Positions 41,272 through 49,259 of a stretch of 64,000 nucleotides of DNA are shown in pieces. The notes beneath the pieces were generated by a model, which was not told where the DNA came from, ran no database searches, and saw only the letters and a list, made by a program, of their open reading frames with translations. A program made the translations under genes and the position numbers. The stretch is from JALYQB01 sp035640155 (GTDB lineage Bacteria; Actinomycetota; Actinomycetes; Mycobacteriales; Pseudonocardiaceae), in the NCBI GenBank assembly GCA_035640155.1, contig DASQWR010000240.1, forward strand, positions 24,156 to 88,155. The letters are read 5' to 3'. Positions within the stretch are counted from its first letter, which is position 1; every line of letters starts with the position of its first letter.

Positions 41272-42393
41272 GTGGATCGGCGCGGGCCCGGGCTGCGCAC
41301 CCGGCTGACCCTGCTGGCCACTGGCCTGTCGGCGGTGGTGAGCGGGCTGCTGCTGTGGTTGGGCTGGCTGCTGGTCGGTGCGGTGGTGAGTGCGGTGCCA
41401 CAGCTCCCACCAGGCACCGTCGTCGATGTGGACGGCGTGTCGGTGATGGCCCGTGACCTGGCCCCGGCACTGCGCGACGCGGCACGCGACGAGGTGCTCG
41501 TGGCCGGATCGGTGGCCTTCCTGCTCGTCGTGGTCGTGACCGCGCTGCTGTCCTGGATCACCACCGGTCAGGTGCTGCGGCCGCTGCACGAGGTCACCGC
41601 CACCGCCCGGCGGCTCTCCGCCGAGTCGCTGGGTCAGCGGCTGCAGCTGCCCGGGCCCCGCGACGAGGTCGCCGAACTCGCCGACACCTTCGACGCGATG
41701 CTCGACCGGCTGCAGGCCGCGTTCGACTCCCAGCAGCGGTTCGTGGCCAACGCCAGCCACGAGCTGCGCACCCCGCTTACCGTGGTGCGAACCGAGGTGG
41801 AGGTGACACTCGCCGATCCGGATGCGGATGCGACAGAGCTGCGCCGGATGGCGAGCGTGGTTCGCGACGCCACGCTGCGCGCCCAGCAGCTCGTCGACGG
41901 CCTGTTGCTGCTGGCACGGACCGAGGGGACCGGCTTGCGGACCAGGGATGCCGTCGACCTCGCGCCGCTGGCCCAGGCCGCGGTGCATGGGGCGGCTCCC
42001 GAGCTGCAGGCCCGGGGTCTGCGGATCGACCTGCGGGCCAGGCCGGCGCTCGCGGTGGGTGACCCGGCGCTGCTCGAGCGCGTGGTGGGCAATCTGGTGG
42101 AGAACGCCGTGCGGCACAACGTCGACGGCGGGTGGATCGAAGTGTGCACCGAAGCCGCTGCTGACGGTGGCATGCTGCGGGTGGCATCCTCCGGCGCGGT
42201 GGTGGCTCCGGACGCGGTGGCCGAGCTGTTCGAGCCGTTCCGGCGGGCGGGAGTGGCGCGCACTGCCCGGGACGGTGCTGGCCTCGGCCTGTCCATCGTG
42301 CGTGCCGTGGTCAGGGCGCACGGTGGCACGGTGCACGCGGACGCGGTCCCCGGCGGTGGCCTCGGCGTGACGGTGCAGCTCCCAGTCCAGTGA
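41272..42393 (+). CDS. Sensor histidine kinase
   Basis: The 373-residue membrane kinase has TM1 at about residues 12-38 (LTLLATGLSAVVSGLLLWLG), a short extracytoplasmic loop of about 37 residues and TM2 at about 76-96 (VAGSVAFLLVVVVTALLSWI). HAMP follows, then the dimerisation H-box NASHELRTPLTVV with the phospho-His, N-box VVGNLVENAVRHN and G-box DGAGLGLSIVRAVVRAHGG. The small sensor loop suggests detection of a membrane-level signal. It is co-transcribed with the upstream OmpR-type regulator and converges on the RNase D-like gene. Confidence 0.95.
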   Translation: MDRRGPGLRTRLTLLATGLSAVVSGLLLWLGWLLVGAVVSAVPQLPPGTVVDVDGVSVMARDLAPALRDAARDEVLVAGSVAFLLVVVVTALLSWITTGQVLRPLHEVTATARRLSAESLGQRLQLPGPRDEVAELADTFDAMLDRLQAAFDSQQRFVANASHELRTPLTVVRTEVEVTLADPDADATELRRMASVVRDATLRAQQLVDGLLLLARTEGTGLRTRDAVDLAPLAQAAVHGAAPELQARGLRIDLRARPALAVGDPALLERVVGNLVENAVRHNVDGGWIEVCTEAAADGGMLRVASSGAVVAPDAVAELFEPFRRAGVARTARDGAGLGLSIVRAVVRAHGGTVHADAVPGGGLGVTVQLPVQ

Positions 42394-42416
42394 GTTCCCG
42401 TCCTGGGAGAACGCGT

Positions 42417-43646
42417 TCACCCACGACCGACCTGCAGCGCCGCGAGCAGCGGGGCAGCGGTGAGCTCGTGCTGCCACCAGCGGGCGCCACCGGCCCGCAG
42501 CGCTTCGTGCACGGCGTGCAGGTCACCAGCCGATGTCCCGTCCCCAGGTGGGGGCGCCCAGCACAGCCGGCGCACCAGATCGGGCTGCAGCAGGTTCTGC
42601 ACCGGCACCTGGTGGGCCTCGGCCAGCGCGGTGAGAGCGGCGCGGGCCGCAACCAGCCGCGCGGCTGCGGCGGGGTCGCGCTCCTCCCACCGGCTCACCG
42701 AAGGTGGCCCGTCGACCGGCGGCCGGGCGGTGGGCAGCTCGGCGGACGGCAGCTCCCGGGCGCGGCGAAGCGCTGCGTCCCAGGTCCGCGCCTGCCGACG
42801 TTGCGCCCGCCCGCCGAAGACGGGCAGTGCAACCAGCGCCGCCTTGTCCGGTGGATCGGTCAGCGCGGCCGCCACGACTGCGGAGTCCGGCAGCACCCGG
42901 CCGGGCGCGATGTCGCGACGGCGGGCGAGCTCCTCGCGGACGGCCCACAGCTCCCGGACGGCGGCGAGCTGCCGCGGCTTGCGCACCCGATGGATACCGG
43001 AGGTGCGCCGCCAGGGGTCGGTGCGCGGCGCCGGGGGAGCGGCCGTGCGGACCGCCTCGAACTCCTCGTCCGCCCACCCCCGCTTGCCCTGGGTGTCGAG
43101 CTCGGCCGCCATGGCCTCGGCGAGCGGCAGGAGCAGCTCCACGTCCAGTGCGGCGTAGGTCAGCCAGTCCGCCGGTAGCGGGCGGCGGGACCAGTCCGCC
43201 GCGCCGTGACCCTTCTCCAGCCGGAAACCGAGCAGCTGCTCCACCAGCGGCCCGAGGCCGACCCGCTCGTATCCCGCCAGCCGGCCGGCCAGCTCGGTGT
43301 CGAACAGCACCGCCGGGCGCAGGTCCAGTTCGGCGAGGCAGGGCAGGTCCTGGGATGCGGCGTGCAGTACCCACTCCACCGGGTTGAGCACCTCGGCGAG
43401 TGGACTGAGGTCGTCAACCGCGATCGGGTCGAGCAGCACCGTGCCGGCACCAGCACGGCGCAGCTGTACCAGATAGGCACGCTGCGAGTAGCGGTAGCCG
43501 GAGGCGCGCTCGGTGTCGACGGCGATCGGCCCGGAACCGCCGGCCAATGCCGCCACCGCCTCCCCGAGGCGCGCGGGCGAGTCCACGATCGGTGGGACCC
43601 CGCCGGACGGCGTCAGCAGCGGGACGTAGCTGCGCTCCTCGCTCAG
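42417..43646 (-). CDS. RNase D-like 3'-5' exonuclease with HRDC domain, probable CTG start
   Basis: The DEDD exonuclease opens with IAVDTERASGYRYSQRAYLV (ExoI, DxE), then VLHAASQDLPCLAELDL (ExoII) and LTYAALDVELLLPLAEAM (ExoIII, YxxxD). An HRDC domain lies around ELWAVREELARRRDIAPGRV, and a second HRDC-like helical part is at the C-terminus. It equals Rv2681. The first ATG/GTG is at 43586, but family members have a PLL-P-x-GVPPIV segment before it, and the frame here reads SYVPLLTPSGGVPPIV upstream of that GTG. The only start with a ribosome-binding site (GGAG, 7-base spacer) is CTG at 43646, which overlaps the upstream stop as CTGA. The longer form is 409 residues, the shorter 389. Confidence 0.88.
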   Translation of the reverse strand: MSEERSYVPLLTPSGGVPPIVDSPARLGEAVAALAGGSGPIAVDTERASGYRYSQRAYLVQLRRAGAGTVLLDPIAVDDLSPLAEVLNPVEWVLHAASQDLPCLAELDLRPAVLFDTELAGRLAGYERVGLGPLVEQLLGFRLEKGHGAADWSRRPLPADWLTYAALDVELLLPLAEAMAAELDTQGKRGWADEEFEAVRTAAPPAPRTDPWRRTSGIHRVRKPRQLAAVRELWAVREELARRRDIAPGRVLPDSAVVAAALTDPPDKAALVALPVFGGRAQRRQARTWDAALRRARELPSAELPTARPPVDGPPSVSRWEERDPAAAARLVAARAALTALAEAHQVPVQNLLQPDLVRRLCWAPPPGDGTSAGDLHAVHEALRAGGARWWQHELTAAPLLAALQVGRG

Positions 43647-44359
43647 TGGATGACTCCGGCCCGCATCGCCAGCGCCACCATCTGCGCCCGGTCGCCAGTT
43701 GTGACCTTGCGGCCGATGCGCGACAGGTGGCTCTTCACGGTGAGCGCGGAGAGCCTCAGCGCCTCACCGATCTCCTTGTTCGACTGGCCGTCCGCGACGA
43801 GCTGAAGGACCTCGATCTCGCGGGCCGACAGCTCGCTGAGGTTGTTGTCGGTCCCCGCGACCCGGGCACCCGCGGCGAGCACCGGCGCCACGCTGGGATC
43901 GGCACCCGCTCCGGTGCCTGGCACTCGCCGGACGCCGTCGACGACGACGTCCGCGGACGCCGACCTGAGCAGGCATGCCTGCGCCCCGGACTGGAAGGCG
44001 GAACGCACCGCGTGCGGGTTGTCCGACGATGCGAGCACGACGATGCGCGTCCAGCCCTGACTGTGCAGTTCGCCCACCAGCTCCAGCCCGCTGCCGTCGG
44101 ACAGTCCGAGATCGAGTATCGCGAGGTCACACGGCCCCGAGGCAGCGGCGTGCGCCCTCGCCTCGGCCACCGAGGAGGCCTCGTGCACGGTGCCGGCGCC
44201 CATCGACGTCAGCCGCCCGGCGATCGCCTTCCGCAACAGCGGATGACCGTCGACCACCAGCACCGAGAACAGCTCTGCCCGCGGGTGCGGGACCAAGGAC
44301 GCCCGCACGGCGCCGGACTCTGTGGGTCTCACCGTCGATCTGTGTCCGACAGCAGCCAC
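43643..44359 (-). CDS. LuxR/NarL-type response regulator with atypical receiver domain
   Basis: The 238-residue protein has a receiver domain VLVVDGHPLLRKAIAGRLTS, LAILDLGLSDGSGLELVGEL (phospho-acceptor Asp present), VVLASSDNPHAV and ACLLRSASADVVVDGVRR, and a LuxR-type HTH LSAREIEVLQLVADGQSNKE and SALTVKSHLSRIGRKV. The second acidic-pocket Asp (usually DDH) is Gly and the conserved Lys (usually LLKSAS) is Arg, so phosphorylation may be lost. No kinase is adjacent. The GTG at 44359 has a perfect AGGAGGT with 6-base spacing. The gene is coupled to the downstream RNase D-like gene. Confidence 0.92.
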   Translation of the reverse strand: MAAVGHRSTVRPTESGAVRASLVPHPRAELFSVLVVDGHPLLRKAIAGRLTSMGAGTVHEASSVAEARAHAAASGPCDLAILDLGLSDGSGLELVGELHSQGWTRIVVLASSDNPHAVRSAFQSGAQACLLRSASADVVVDGVRRVPGTGAGADPSVAPVLAAGARVAGTDNNLSELSAREIEVLQLVADGQSNKEIGEALRLSALTVKSHLSRIGRKVTTGDRAQMVALAMRAGVIH

Positions 44360-44657
44360 GTCGCTACCTCCTGGAGTCGGTCGTGCCCCCGACCGCACCG
44401 GGACTCCGCCCGAATGGCCGCGCCGCCACTCGACCGGAGGTGGTGTCGTATTCGGGGAGAGTAGCCGCACAGCAACGGCAACGGGGCCCTCGAGCGCAGC
44501 TTCTTCGGTCTCCCGAAGCATGTACGCGGTTGGCGGTCGCACCTTGGGGTGGATTGTCGCGGAACCCGTAACACTCCCGCGTGTCGGGACGACTCTCCCT
44601 CATTCGCCGTCGTGAGCGACAGCCCGGGGCCCCTGTCCGCGCCTACCCCGTCGGCGG
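44360..44657. other. 298-bp intergenic region upstream of the LuxR-type regulator
   Basis: No coding frame of quality is present. It must hold the regulator promoter on the minus strand and the end of the alcohol-dehydrogenase transcript. A short inverted repeat (cggtcg/cgaccg) is visible near 44380. Nothing else could be assigned. Confidence 0.4.
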
Positions 44658-45809
44658 TCAGTCGAAACGGGCCAGGCACTCGTCGTCGCCGACGAAGACC
44701 ACCTGCAGCGCGTGGCGGCGCCCGTCGGACAGTTCGGTGAGTACCGCGGGGGCGTCCCGCAACGGAACGAGATCGCTGACGAGGTGCCGGACGATGTCCT
44801 GGCCGCGGTCCTGCAGCAGCGTGATGGTCTCGGCGGAGAGCCTTTCGCGGTCCCACAGGTGGGTCAGACCACGGGGCACCCGGCCGATCTGCGCGCAGCG
44901 GACGGTCAGCCCGTTGTGGTGGAACTCCTCCCCGAGGCGGACGTCGTCGGTGCCGCCGGGGTAGAAGGCGAGGTCGATGACGGTGCCCTGGGGGCGCAGC
45001 ACCCGCAGTGCCAGCGCGAGGGAACCTGGCCGTCCCCGGCATTGGAACACCACGTCGGCGCCCCGGTCTGCGACTCCGTGGCGCCACCGCATCTTCAGGG
45101 TCATCGCGGCGTCCTGCGCGTCCGGGTCGAGCGTGTCGAGACCGAGCCGCTGCGCGGTGTGTCGGCGGGTGGCGGTGGGGTCGACCAGCACCACCGACGC
45201 CGCGCCGTGCTCGCGCGCGAACAGTGCCGTGAGCAGCCCGACGACTCCGGCGCCCGTGACGACGACGCGCCGCCCGCGCACTCCGTCGGCCAGTGACCGG
45301 ATGTCACCGCCGTGCAGTTCGGCGGCGGCGTGCAGCAGCCCGTTGGCGCAGATGGGTCCCATGTGTGCGGCGTAGATCCCCAGCAGCGGGTCGAGGCCCC
45401 CGGGGAGGACGACCGCGCGGTCGGTCAGCGCGTCGGCGCGGTAGCCGCTGCGGTGGCCGTAGGTCATGGCGACGGTGTCACCGGCCCGGACCGCCGGTGT
45501 CGCGCTTGCCACCACCTGGCCGACCTGCATGTAGCCGAAGCGCTCGATCGGGTAGCCGGAGCCCGCGCCACCGGGGTGGAACAGCCCCAGCTCGCCGTCC
45601 CAGTGGTTGTGCAGGGCGGGATTGGTGCCCTTGACCCAGCTCAGGTCGGTGCCCGCGGACAGGCCACTGAACCGGGTCTGCACGTCGAAGCTGCCCTCGG
45701 GCAGCGGGCCTCGGGACGGCTCGGTGCGCAGCGAGACCACCCCGGGCCGTTCCACCACGAGTACCTGCTCGCTGGTGGGTTCGATGGTTCGCTCGCTGCG
45801 CTCGCTCAT
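44658..45809 (-). CDS. Zinc-type MDR alcohol dehydrogenase
   Basis: The 383-residue medium-chain dehydrogenase/reductase has a GroES-like N-terminal domain (VQTRFSGLSAGTDLSWVKGT, RFGYMQVGQVVASATPAVRA) and a Rossmann domain (RRVVVTGAGVVGLLTALFAR, ASVVLVDPTATRR). GADVVFQCRGRPGSLALALR and PQGTVIDLAFYPGG follow. The canonical catalytic Cys of ADH (GHE region) is not evident, as in the subgroup acting on sugars or secondary metabolites. The N-terminus MSERSERTIEPT is encoded by a repeated sequence also found at 58543. The ATG overlaps the stop of the upstream Gfo/Idh/MocA gene (ATGA), so the two probably act on the same sugar intermediate. Confidence 0.87.
   Translation of the reverse strand: MSERSERTIEPTSEQVLVVERPGVVSLRTEPSRGPLPEGSFDVQTRFSGLSAGTDLSWVKGTNPALHNHWDGELGLFHPGGAGSGYPIERFGYMQVGQVVASATPAVRAGDTVAMTYGHRSGYRADALTDRAVVLPGGLDPLLGIYAAHMGPICANGLLHAAAELHGGDIRSLADGVRGRRVVVTGAGVVGLLTALFAREHGAASVVLVDPTATRRHTAQRLGLDTLDPDAQDAAMTLKMRWRHGVADRGADVVFQCRGRPGSLALALRVLRPQGTVIDLAFYPGGTDDVRLGEEFHHNGLTVRCAQIGRVPRGLTHLWDRERLSAETITLLQDRGQDIVRHLVSDLVPLRDAPAVLTELSDGRRHALQVVFVGDDECLARFD
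45782..45809 (-). repeat. Dispersed SERSERTIE-coding repeat, copy 1
   Basis: Minus-strand sequence atgagcgagcgcagcgagcg continuing aaccatcgaac, identical in essence to the start of the gene at 58543. It contains nested near-palindromic gagcg/cgctc units and supplies the start codon and first nine codons of the dehydrogenase gene. Confidence 0.75.
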
Positions 45810-46768
45810 CCGAGCATCACCGGCACCGACCCGACCGCCGAGGCAGTCACGGCACACGCGAGCCGGTGGGTGCGCAACGCCTCGGGATAGTCCACGAGCA
45901 CGCCGTCGTCCCGGCCGAGCACCGCATCGACGAAGACGCGGTCGGCCATCAGCTTTGCCGCATCGGGATCGACCCGGCGCTCGCTGGAGCCGTGCTCGTC
46001 ACGGACCTGGAAACCGTCCTCGCCGAGCAGCAGTGCGAGCCCGTCGGCGTAGATCTCGAGGCAGGCGCGGTGCTTCCAGCCGAGACTGCAGGTGGCCGCC
46101 ACCGTGCCGACGGCCCCGGAGGTGAAGCGCAGTGCGGCAGCGGTGGCACCGTCGATGTCGGCTCCAGCCTCCTCGGGCGGTGCGGGATTTCCGAACGCGC
46201 ACACCTCGTGAACCTCTCCGACCAGCAGGCGGGCGAGGTCGAGGATGTGCACCGCCTGCTCGACGACCTGACCACCGGAGCCCGCCAGGCGGCTCCACCA
46301 CGGCACCGGCGGCACCCGGTCCAGCCAGGTCCCGACGGCCAGGCGCACCGGACGGCCGTCGAGCAGCTGCCGTGCCCGAGGCACCGCGGTGGAGTACCGC
46401 CAGTGATGGCCAACCGCGGTCAGCACACCGGCGGCCTGCACCGCGGCGGCGACCCGCTCGGCCACGGCGGTGTTCAGGCCCAGCGGCTTCTCCACGAACA
46501 TCGCCGCCCCGGCCGCGACGACCGCTTCCTCCACGGGGCCGTGGGCGAATGGTGGAACGCACACGTAGACCGCGTCCGGCGTGGTGTCGAGCAGGGCCGC
46601 GAGGTCGGGGACCGGCCGGGCACCGGTCTCCGCGGCGAACCGGTCGCGGCGGTCGGCGTCCAGGTCGGTGACGGCCACCAGCTCGGCGTCGGGCAGTTGC
46701 GCGAGGGTTCGGGCATGCCGGGCGGCCACTCCGCCCGCTCCCACCATCCCGATCCGGCACCGGACCAC
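45806..46768 (-). CDS. Gfo/Idh/MocA family oxidoreductase
   Basis: The 320-residue NAD(P)-dependent sugar oxidoreductase has the Rossmann motif IGMVGAGGVAARHARTLAQL, then AVYVCVPPFAHGPVEEAVVA, AMFVEKPLGLNTAVAERVAA with the EKP catalytic Lys, and GHHWRYSTAVPRARQLL. GGQVVEQAVHILDLARLLVG carries the active-site Asp/His pair. It is expected to oxidise or reduce a sugar or nucleotide-sugar hydroxyl. The GTG at 46768 has AGGAGG 5 bases upstream, and that Shine-Dalgarno lies in a 7-bp perfect hairpin. It is divergent from gpgS and coupled to the downstream zinc dehydrogenase. Confidence 0.92.
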   Translation of the reverse strand: MVRCRIGMVGAGGVAARHARTLAQLPDAELVAVTDLDADRRDRFAAETGARPVPDLAALLDTTPDAVYVCVPPFAHGPVEEAVVAAGAAMFVEKPLGLNTAVAERVAAAVQAAGVLTAVGHHWRYSTAVPRARQLLDGRPVRLAVGTWLDRVPPVPWWSRLAGSGGQVVEQAVHILDLARLLVGEVHEVCAFGNPAPPEEAGADIDGATAAALRFTSGAVGTVAATCSLGWKHRACLEIYADGLALLLGEDGFQVRDEHGSSERRVDPDAAKLMADRVFVDAVLGRDDGVLVDYPEALRTHRLACAVTASAVGSVPVMLG

Positions 46769-46773
46769 GTGCG

Positions 46774-46793
46774 CCTCCTGTCGTCCCAGGAGG
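46774..46793 (-). promoter_or_regulatory. Hairpin covering the Shine-Dalgarno of the Gfo/Idh/MocA gene
   Basis: CCTCCTG and CAGGAGG form a perfect 7-bp stem with a 6-base loop; on the minus-strand transcript the CAGGAGG arm is the ribosome-binding site five bases before the GTG start. Pairing would hide it and could control translation. Confidence 0.5.
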
Positions 46794-46869
46794 ACATACC
46801 TGGTTCAAAGGGCGCTGAAACGGGCAGTTGTGGTCCGGTCACAGACATGGCTCTCGAGAAGGAGCAGGC

Positions 46870-47919
46870 ATGCGATCATCCGCGGCCCAGGGACGAGATG
46901 GCGGGGCCTCGTTGCCCAGCCCGGTGCAGCGCTGGCTCGTGGACCGCAGCACCCGTGCCGCTTCCTGGCCGGTCGAGCGGCTGCTGAGAGCGAAGGGGGC
47001 GACGCGGGTCAGCGTGCTGATCCCGGCCCGCGACGAGGAGGCCACGGTGGGCGCCATCGTCGACGAGATCCGGCGGGAGTTGGTCGAGGCCGTCCCACTG
47101 GTCGACGAGCTGATCGTGATCGACTCACGGTCCCGCGACGCCACCGCCGCGGTGGCCGCGGCCGCCGGGGCGGTCGTGATCGATCAGGACGCCGTGCTGC
47201 CGCACCTGCCGACCCTGGACGGCAAGGGCGACGCGCTGTGGAAGGGCCTCGTCGCGAGCACCGGCGATCTCGTCGTCTTCGTCGACGCGGATGTGCACGA
47301 CTTCACCGCCGCGTTCGTCACCGGCCTGCTCGGCCCGCTGTTGGGCGACCCGGGCACTGCTTTCGTCAAGGGCTTCTACCACCGGCCGCTGGTCGCACCG
47401 GGAAGCGTCGTGCCCGACGGCGGCGGGCGAGTCAGCGAGCTCGTGGCCCGGCCCCTGATCGCCCTGCACTGGCCGGAGCTCGCCGGGTTCGTCCAGCCGC
47501 TGGCCGGGGAGTACGCCGGGCGCCGCTCGGCCCTGGAGCGCATTCCCTTCGTCACCGGCTACGGCGTCGAGTTGGGGATGATGGTCGATCTGCTCGAACT
47601 GGTGGGCCTCGACGCGATGTGCCAGGTGGACCTCGGCTCCCGCACGCACCGCCACCACGACATCGAGACACTGGGCCGGATGGCCGGTCAGATCATGCTC
47701 ACCGCGACCAGCCGGCTGGAGCGGCACGGCCGGGTGGTCGCCACCGGCCCGCCGAACACAGTGCTGGCCCAGTTCCGGCGGGCCGGCCACTTCCCGGGCA
47801 CCGGGGTGGACCGCGAGGTCGTCATCACCGATCTCGCGGTGGGGGAGCGGCCACCGCTCGTCGACCTCCTCGCCGCGGAACCGGCCGTTGAGCTGCCGGC
47901 GGTGCTGGGCCAGCCGTGA
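46870..47919 (+). CDS. gpgS: Glucosyl-3-phosphoglycerate synthase
   Basis: The GT81-family retaining glycosyltransferase makes glucosyl-3-phosphoglycerate from (U/A)DP-glucose and 3-phosphoglycerate, the first step to glucosylglycerate or methylglucose lipopolysaccharide. The 349 residues include VSVLIPARDEEATVGAIVDE, VDELIVIDSRSRDATAAVAA, LDGKGDALWKGL, LVVFVDADVHDF (DxD metal motif), FVKGFYHRPL and PFVTGYGVELGMMVDLLE, plus GSRTHRHHDIETLG near the active site. The ATG at 46870 has AAGGAG at a suitable distance. It is coupled to the next glycosyltransferase by a GTGA overlap; no glucosyl-phosphoglycerate phosphatase is seen nearby. Confidence 0.94.
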   Translation: MRSSAAQGRDGGASLPSPVQRWLVDRSTRAASWPVERLLRAKGATRVSVLIPARDEEATVGAIVDEIRRELVEAVPLVDELIVIDSRSRDATAAVAAAAGAVVIDQDAVLPHLPTLDGKGDALWKGLVASTGDLVVFVDADVHDFTAAFVTGLLGPLLGDPGTAFVKGFYHRPLVAPGSVVPDGGGRVSELVARPLIALHWPELAGFVQPLAGEYAGRRSALERIPFVTGYGVELGMMVDLLELVGLDAMCQVDLGSRTHRHHDIETLGRMAGQIMLTATSRLERHGRVVATGPPNTVLAQFRRAGHFPGTGVDREVVITDLAVGERPPLVDLLAAEPAVELPAVLGQP

Positions 47920-49091
47920 TCCGCACGGTGCTGGTCAACGCCGGGCCGTGGCTCCCGGTGCCACCGCTGGGGTACGGCGGAATCGAGAACGTCGTCGCCG
48001 CCCTGATCTCGGAGCTCCGCAGCCGAGGGGTGCGGGTCGTGCTGGCCACGGTGGGCACCAGCACCATCCCCGTGGACGAACAGATCAGCGTGTTCCCCGA
48101 GCCACAATTCGCCCGCCTGGGCGAGCCCTACAACGGGGTGATGGGTGTCGCGGCGGCGCACCTGCAGCGCGTGGTGGACGAGCTTCGGCACCGCACCGAT
48201 GTGGACCTCGTTCACGACCACCTCGAAGCCCTCGGCCCGACCGTGCTCGCGGCCGCTTCCCCCGCTGTTCCTCCGGTCCTGCACACGCTGCACTGGGACC
48301 TGCACAAGCACCCCGAGCTCTATGGCGCGTTCGACGGCGCCGGCCGGGTCTTCGTCAACGGCGTCTCGGCGTCCCAGCTCGCCCGAGCCCCGGCGGCGCT
48401 GCGGGCGCACAGCGTCGGACACGTGCACCTGGCGACACCGCTCGCGCAAGGCGCCGCCCACCGGCCGCAGCCCGCCAAGGGTGACCACGCAGTCGTGCTG
48501 GCCCGCATCACCCCGGGCAAGGGACAGCACATCGCGGCCCGGCTCGCGCACACGCTGGGCGTCCGGCTGGTGCTGGCCGGCCCCGTCGGCCCGTACGCCG
48601 GCCCGGCGGACCTGGCCCGCGCGTTGGCCACGGACCCGGGGGCGCCCCAGCACCCCGATGTCCGCTACTGGTGCGACCAGGTCGTCCCCCTGGTGGACGG
48701 ACACCAGGTGCGCTGGATCGGCACCGTGCACGGGACCGTTCGGGACGAGCTGGTGGCCACCGCGCGAGCGATGCTGTGCCCCGTGCTGTGGGCGGAGCCG
48801 GGAGGGACCGGCATCATCGAAGCGCTGTCCCTCGGCACACCGGTGGTCGGGTTCCGGCGCGGCTGCCTGCCCGAGCTCGTCGAAGACGGCACCGGGCTGC
48901 TCACCGACCCGGACGACGAGGATGCGCTGGCCGGGAACCTGCAGCGGGTGGGAACGCTCGACCCGGCCGCGTGCCGGCGGGTGGCGCAGCGGCGCTTCAC
49001 GCCCGCGGTGATGGCCGAGGCGTACCTGCGACTCTACGACGACGTGCTCACCGCCGCCGGGGCCTCCGCACTGTTCGCGCCACTGGCCTGA
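47916..49091 (+). CDS. GT4-type glycosyltransferase
   Basis: The 391-residue GT-B enzyme has an N-terminal VNAGPWLPVPPLGYGGIENV (nucleotide-sugar glycosyltransferase opening with GGIE) and HDHLEALGPTVLAA. The C-terminal donor-binding domain carries VVLARITPGKGQHIAARLAH, VRWIGTVHG, LCPVLWAEPGGTGIIEALSL (the EPxGxxxxEA motif) and GTPVVGFRRGCLPELVEDG. It is likely retaining and cytoplasmic. Translationally coupled to gpgS, so it may extend or use the glucosyl-3-phosphoglycerate product, or act on the envelope glycan built by the genes downstream; this is inference. Confidence 0.9.
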   Translation: MIRTVLVNAGPWLPVPPLGYGGIENVVAALISELRSRGVRVVLATVGTSTIPVDEQISVFPEPQFARLGEPYNGVMGVAAAHLQRVVDELRHRTDVDLVHDHLEALGPTVLAAASPAVPPVLHTLHWDLHKHPELYGAFDGAGRVFVNGVSASQLARAPAALRAHSVGHVHLATPLAQGAAHRPQPAKGDHAVVLARITPGKGQHIAARLAHTLGVRLVLAGPVGPYAGPADLARALATDPGAPQHPDVRYWCDQVVPLVDGHQVRWIGTVHGTVRDELVATARAMLCPVLWAEPGGTGIIEALSLGTPVVGFRRGCLPELVEDGTGLLTDPDDEDALAGNLQRVGTLDPAACRRVAQRRFTPAVMAEAYLRLYDDVLTAAGASALFAPLA

Positions 49092-49145
49092 TCGCGGCTT
49101 GTTCGGCTACCCGGTCTAGGTCTTGACAGTTGCTCCAATAGCGGT

Positions 49146-49259
49146 GTGAGCCGCCCCTGCTCGCCTCGTACCGCTCATCAGGAGCTGCTCGCGGCACAGG
49201 GCTGTTATGTCAACCTGCGGGAGGACTGTGGCTATCGCGTCTGCTGGGAGTGGGGTTGA
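49146..49259 (+). CDS. Possible small cysteine-rich peptide
   Basis: A 37-codon frame starting GTG reads VSRPCSPRTAHQELLAAQGC followed by YVNLREDCGYRVCWEWG. It has four cysteines, two tryptophans and two tyrosines, unlike the Ala/Arg/Gly-rich composition of random frames here. A ttgaca sequence lies about 20 bases upstream. Its last 28 bases overlap the converging sigma-factor gene, and no ribosome-binding site is evident. I do not recognise a family; it may be a relic or chance frame. Confidence 0.25.
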   Translation: MSRPCSPRTAHQELLAAQGCYVNLREDCGYRVCWEWG

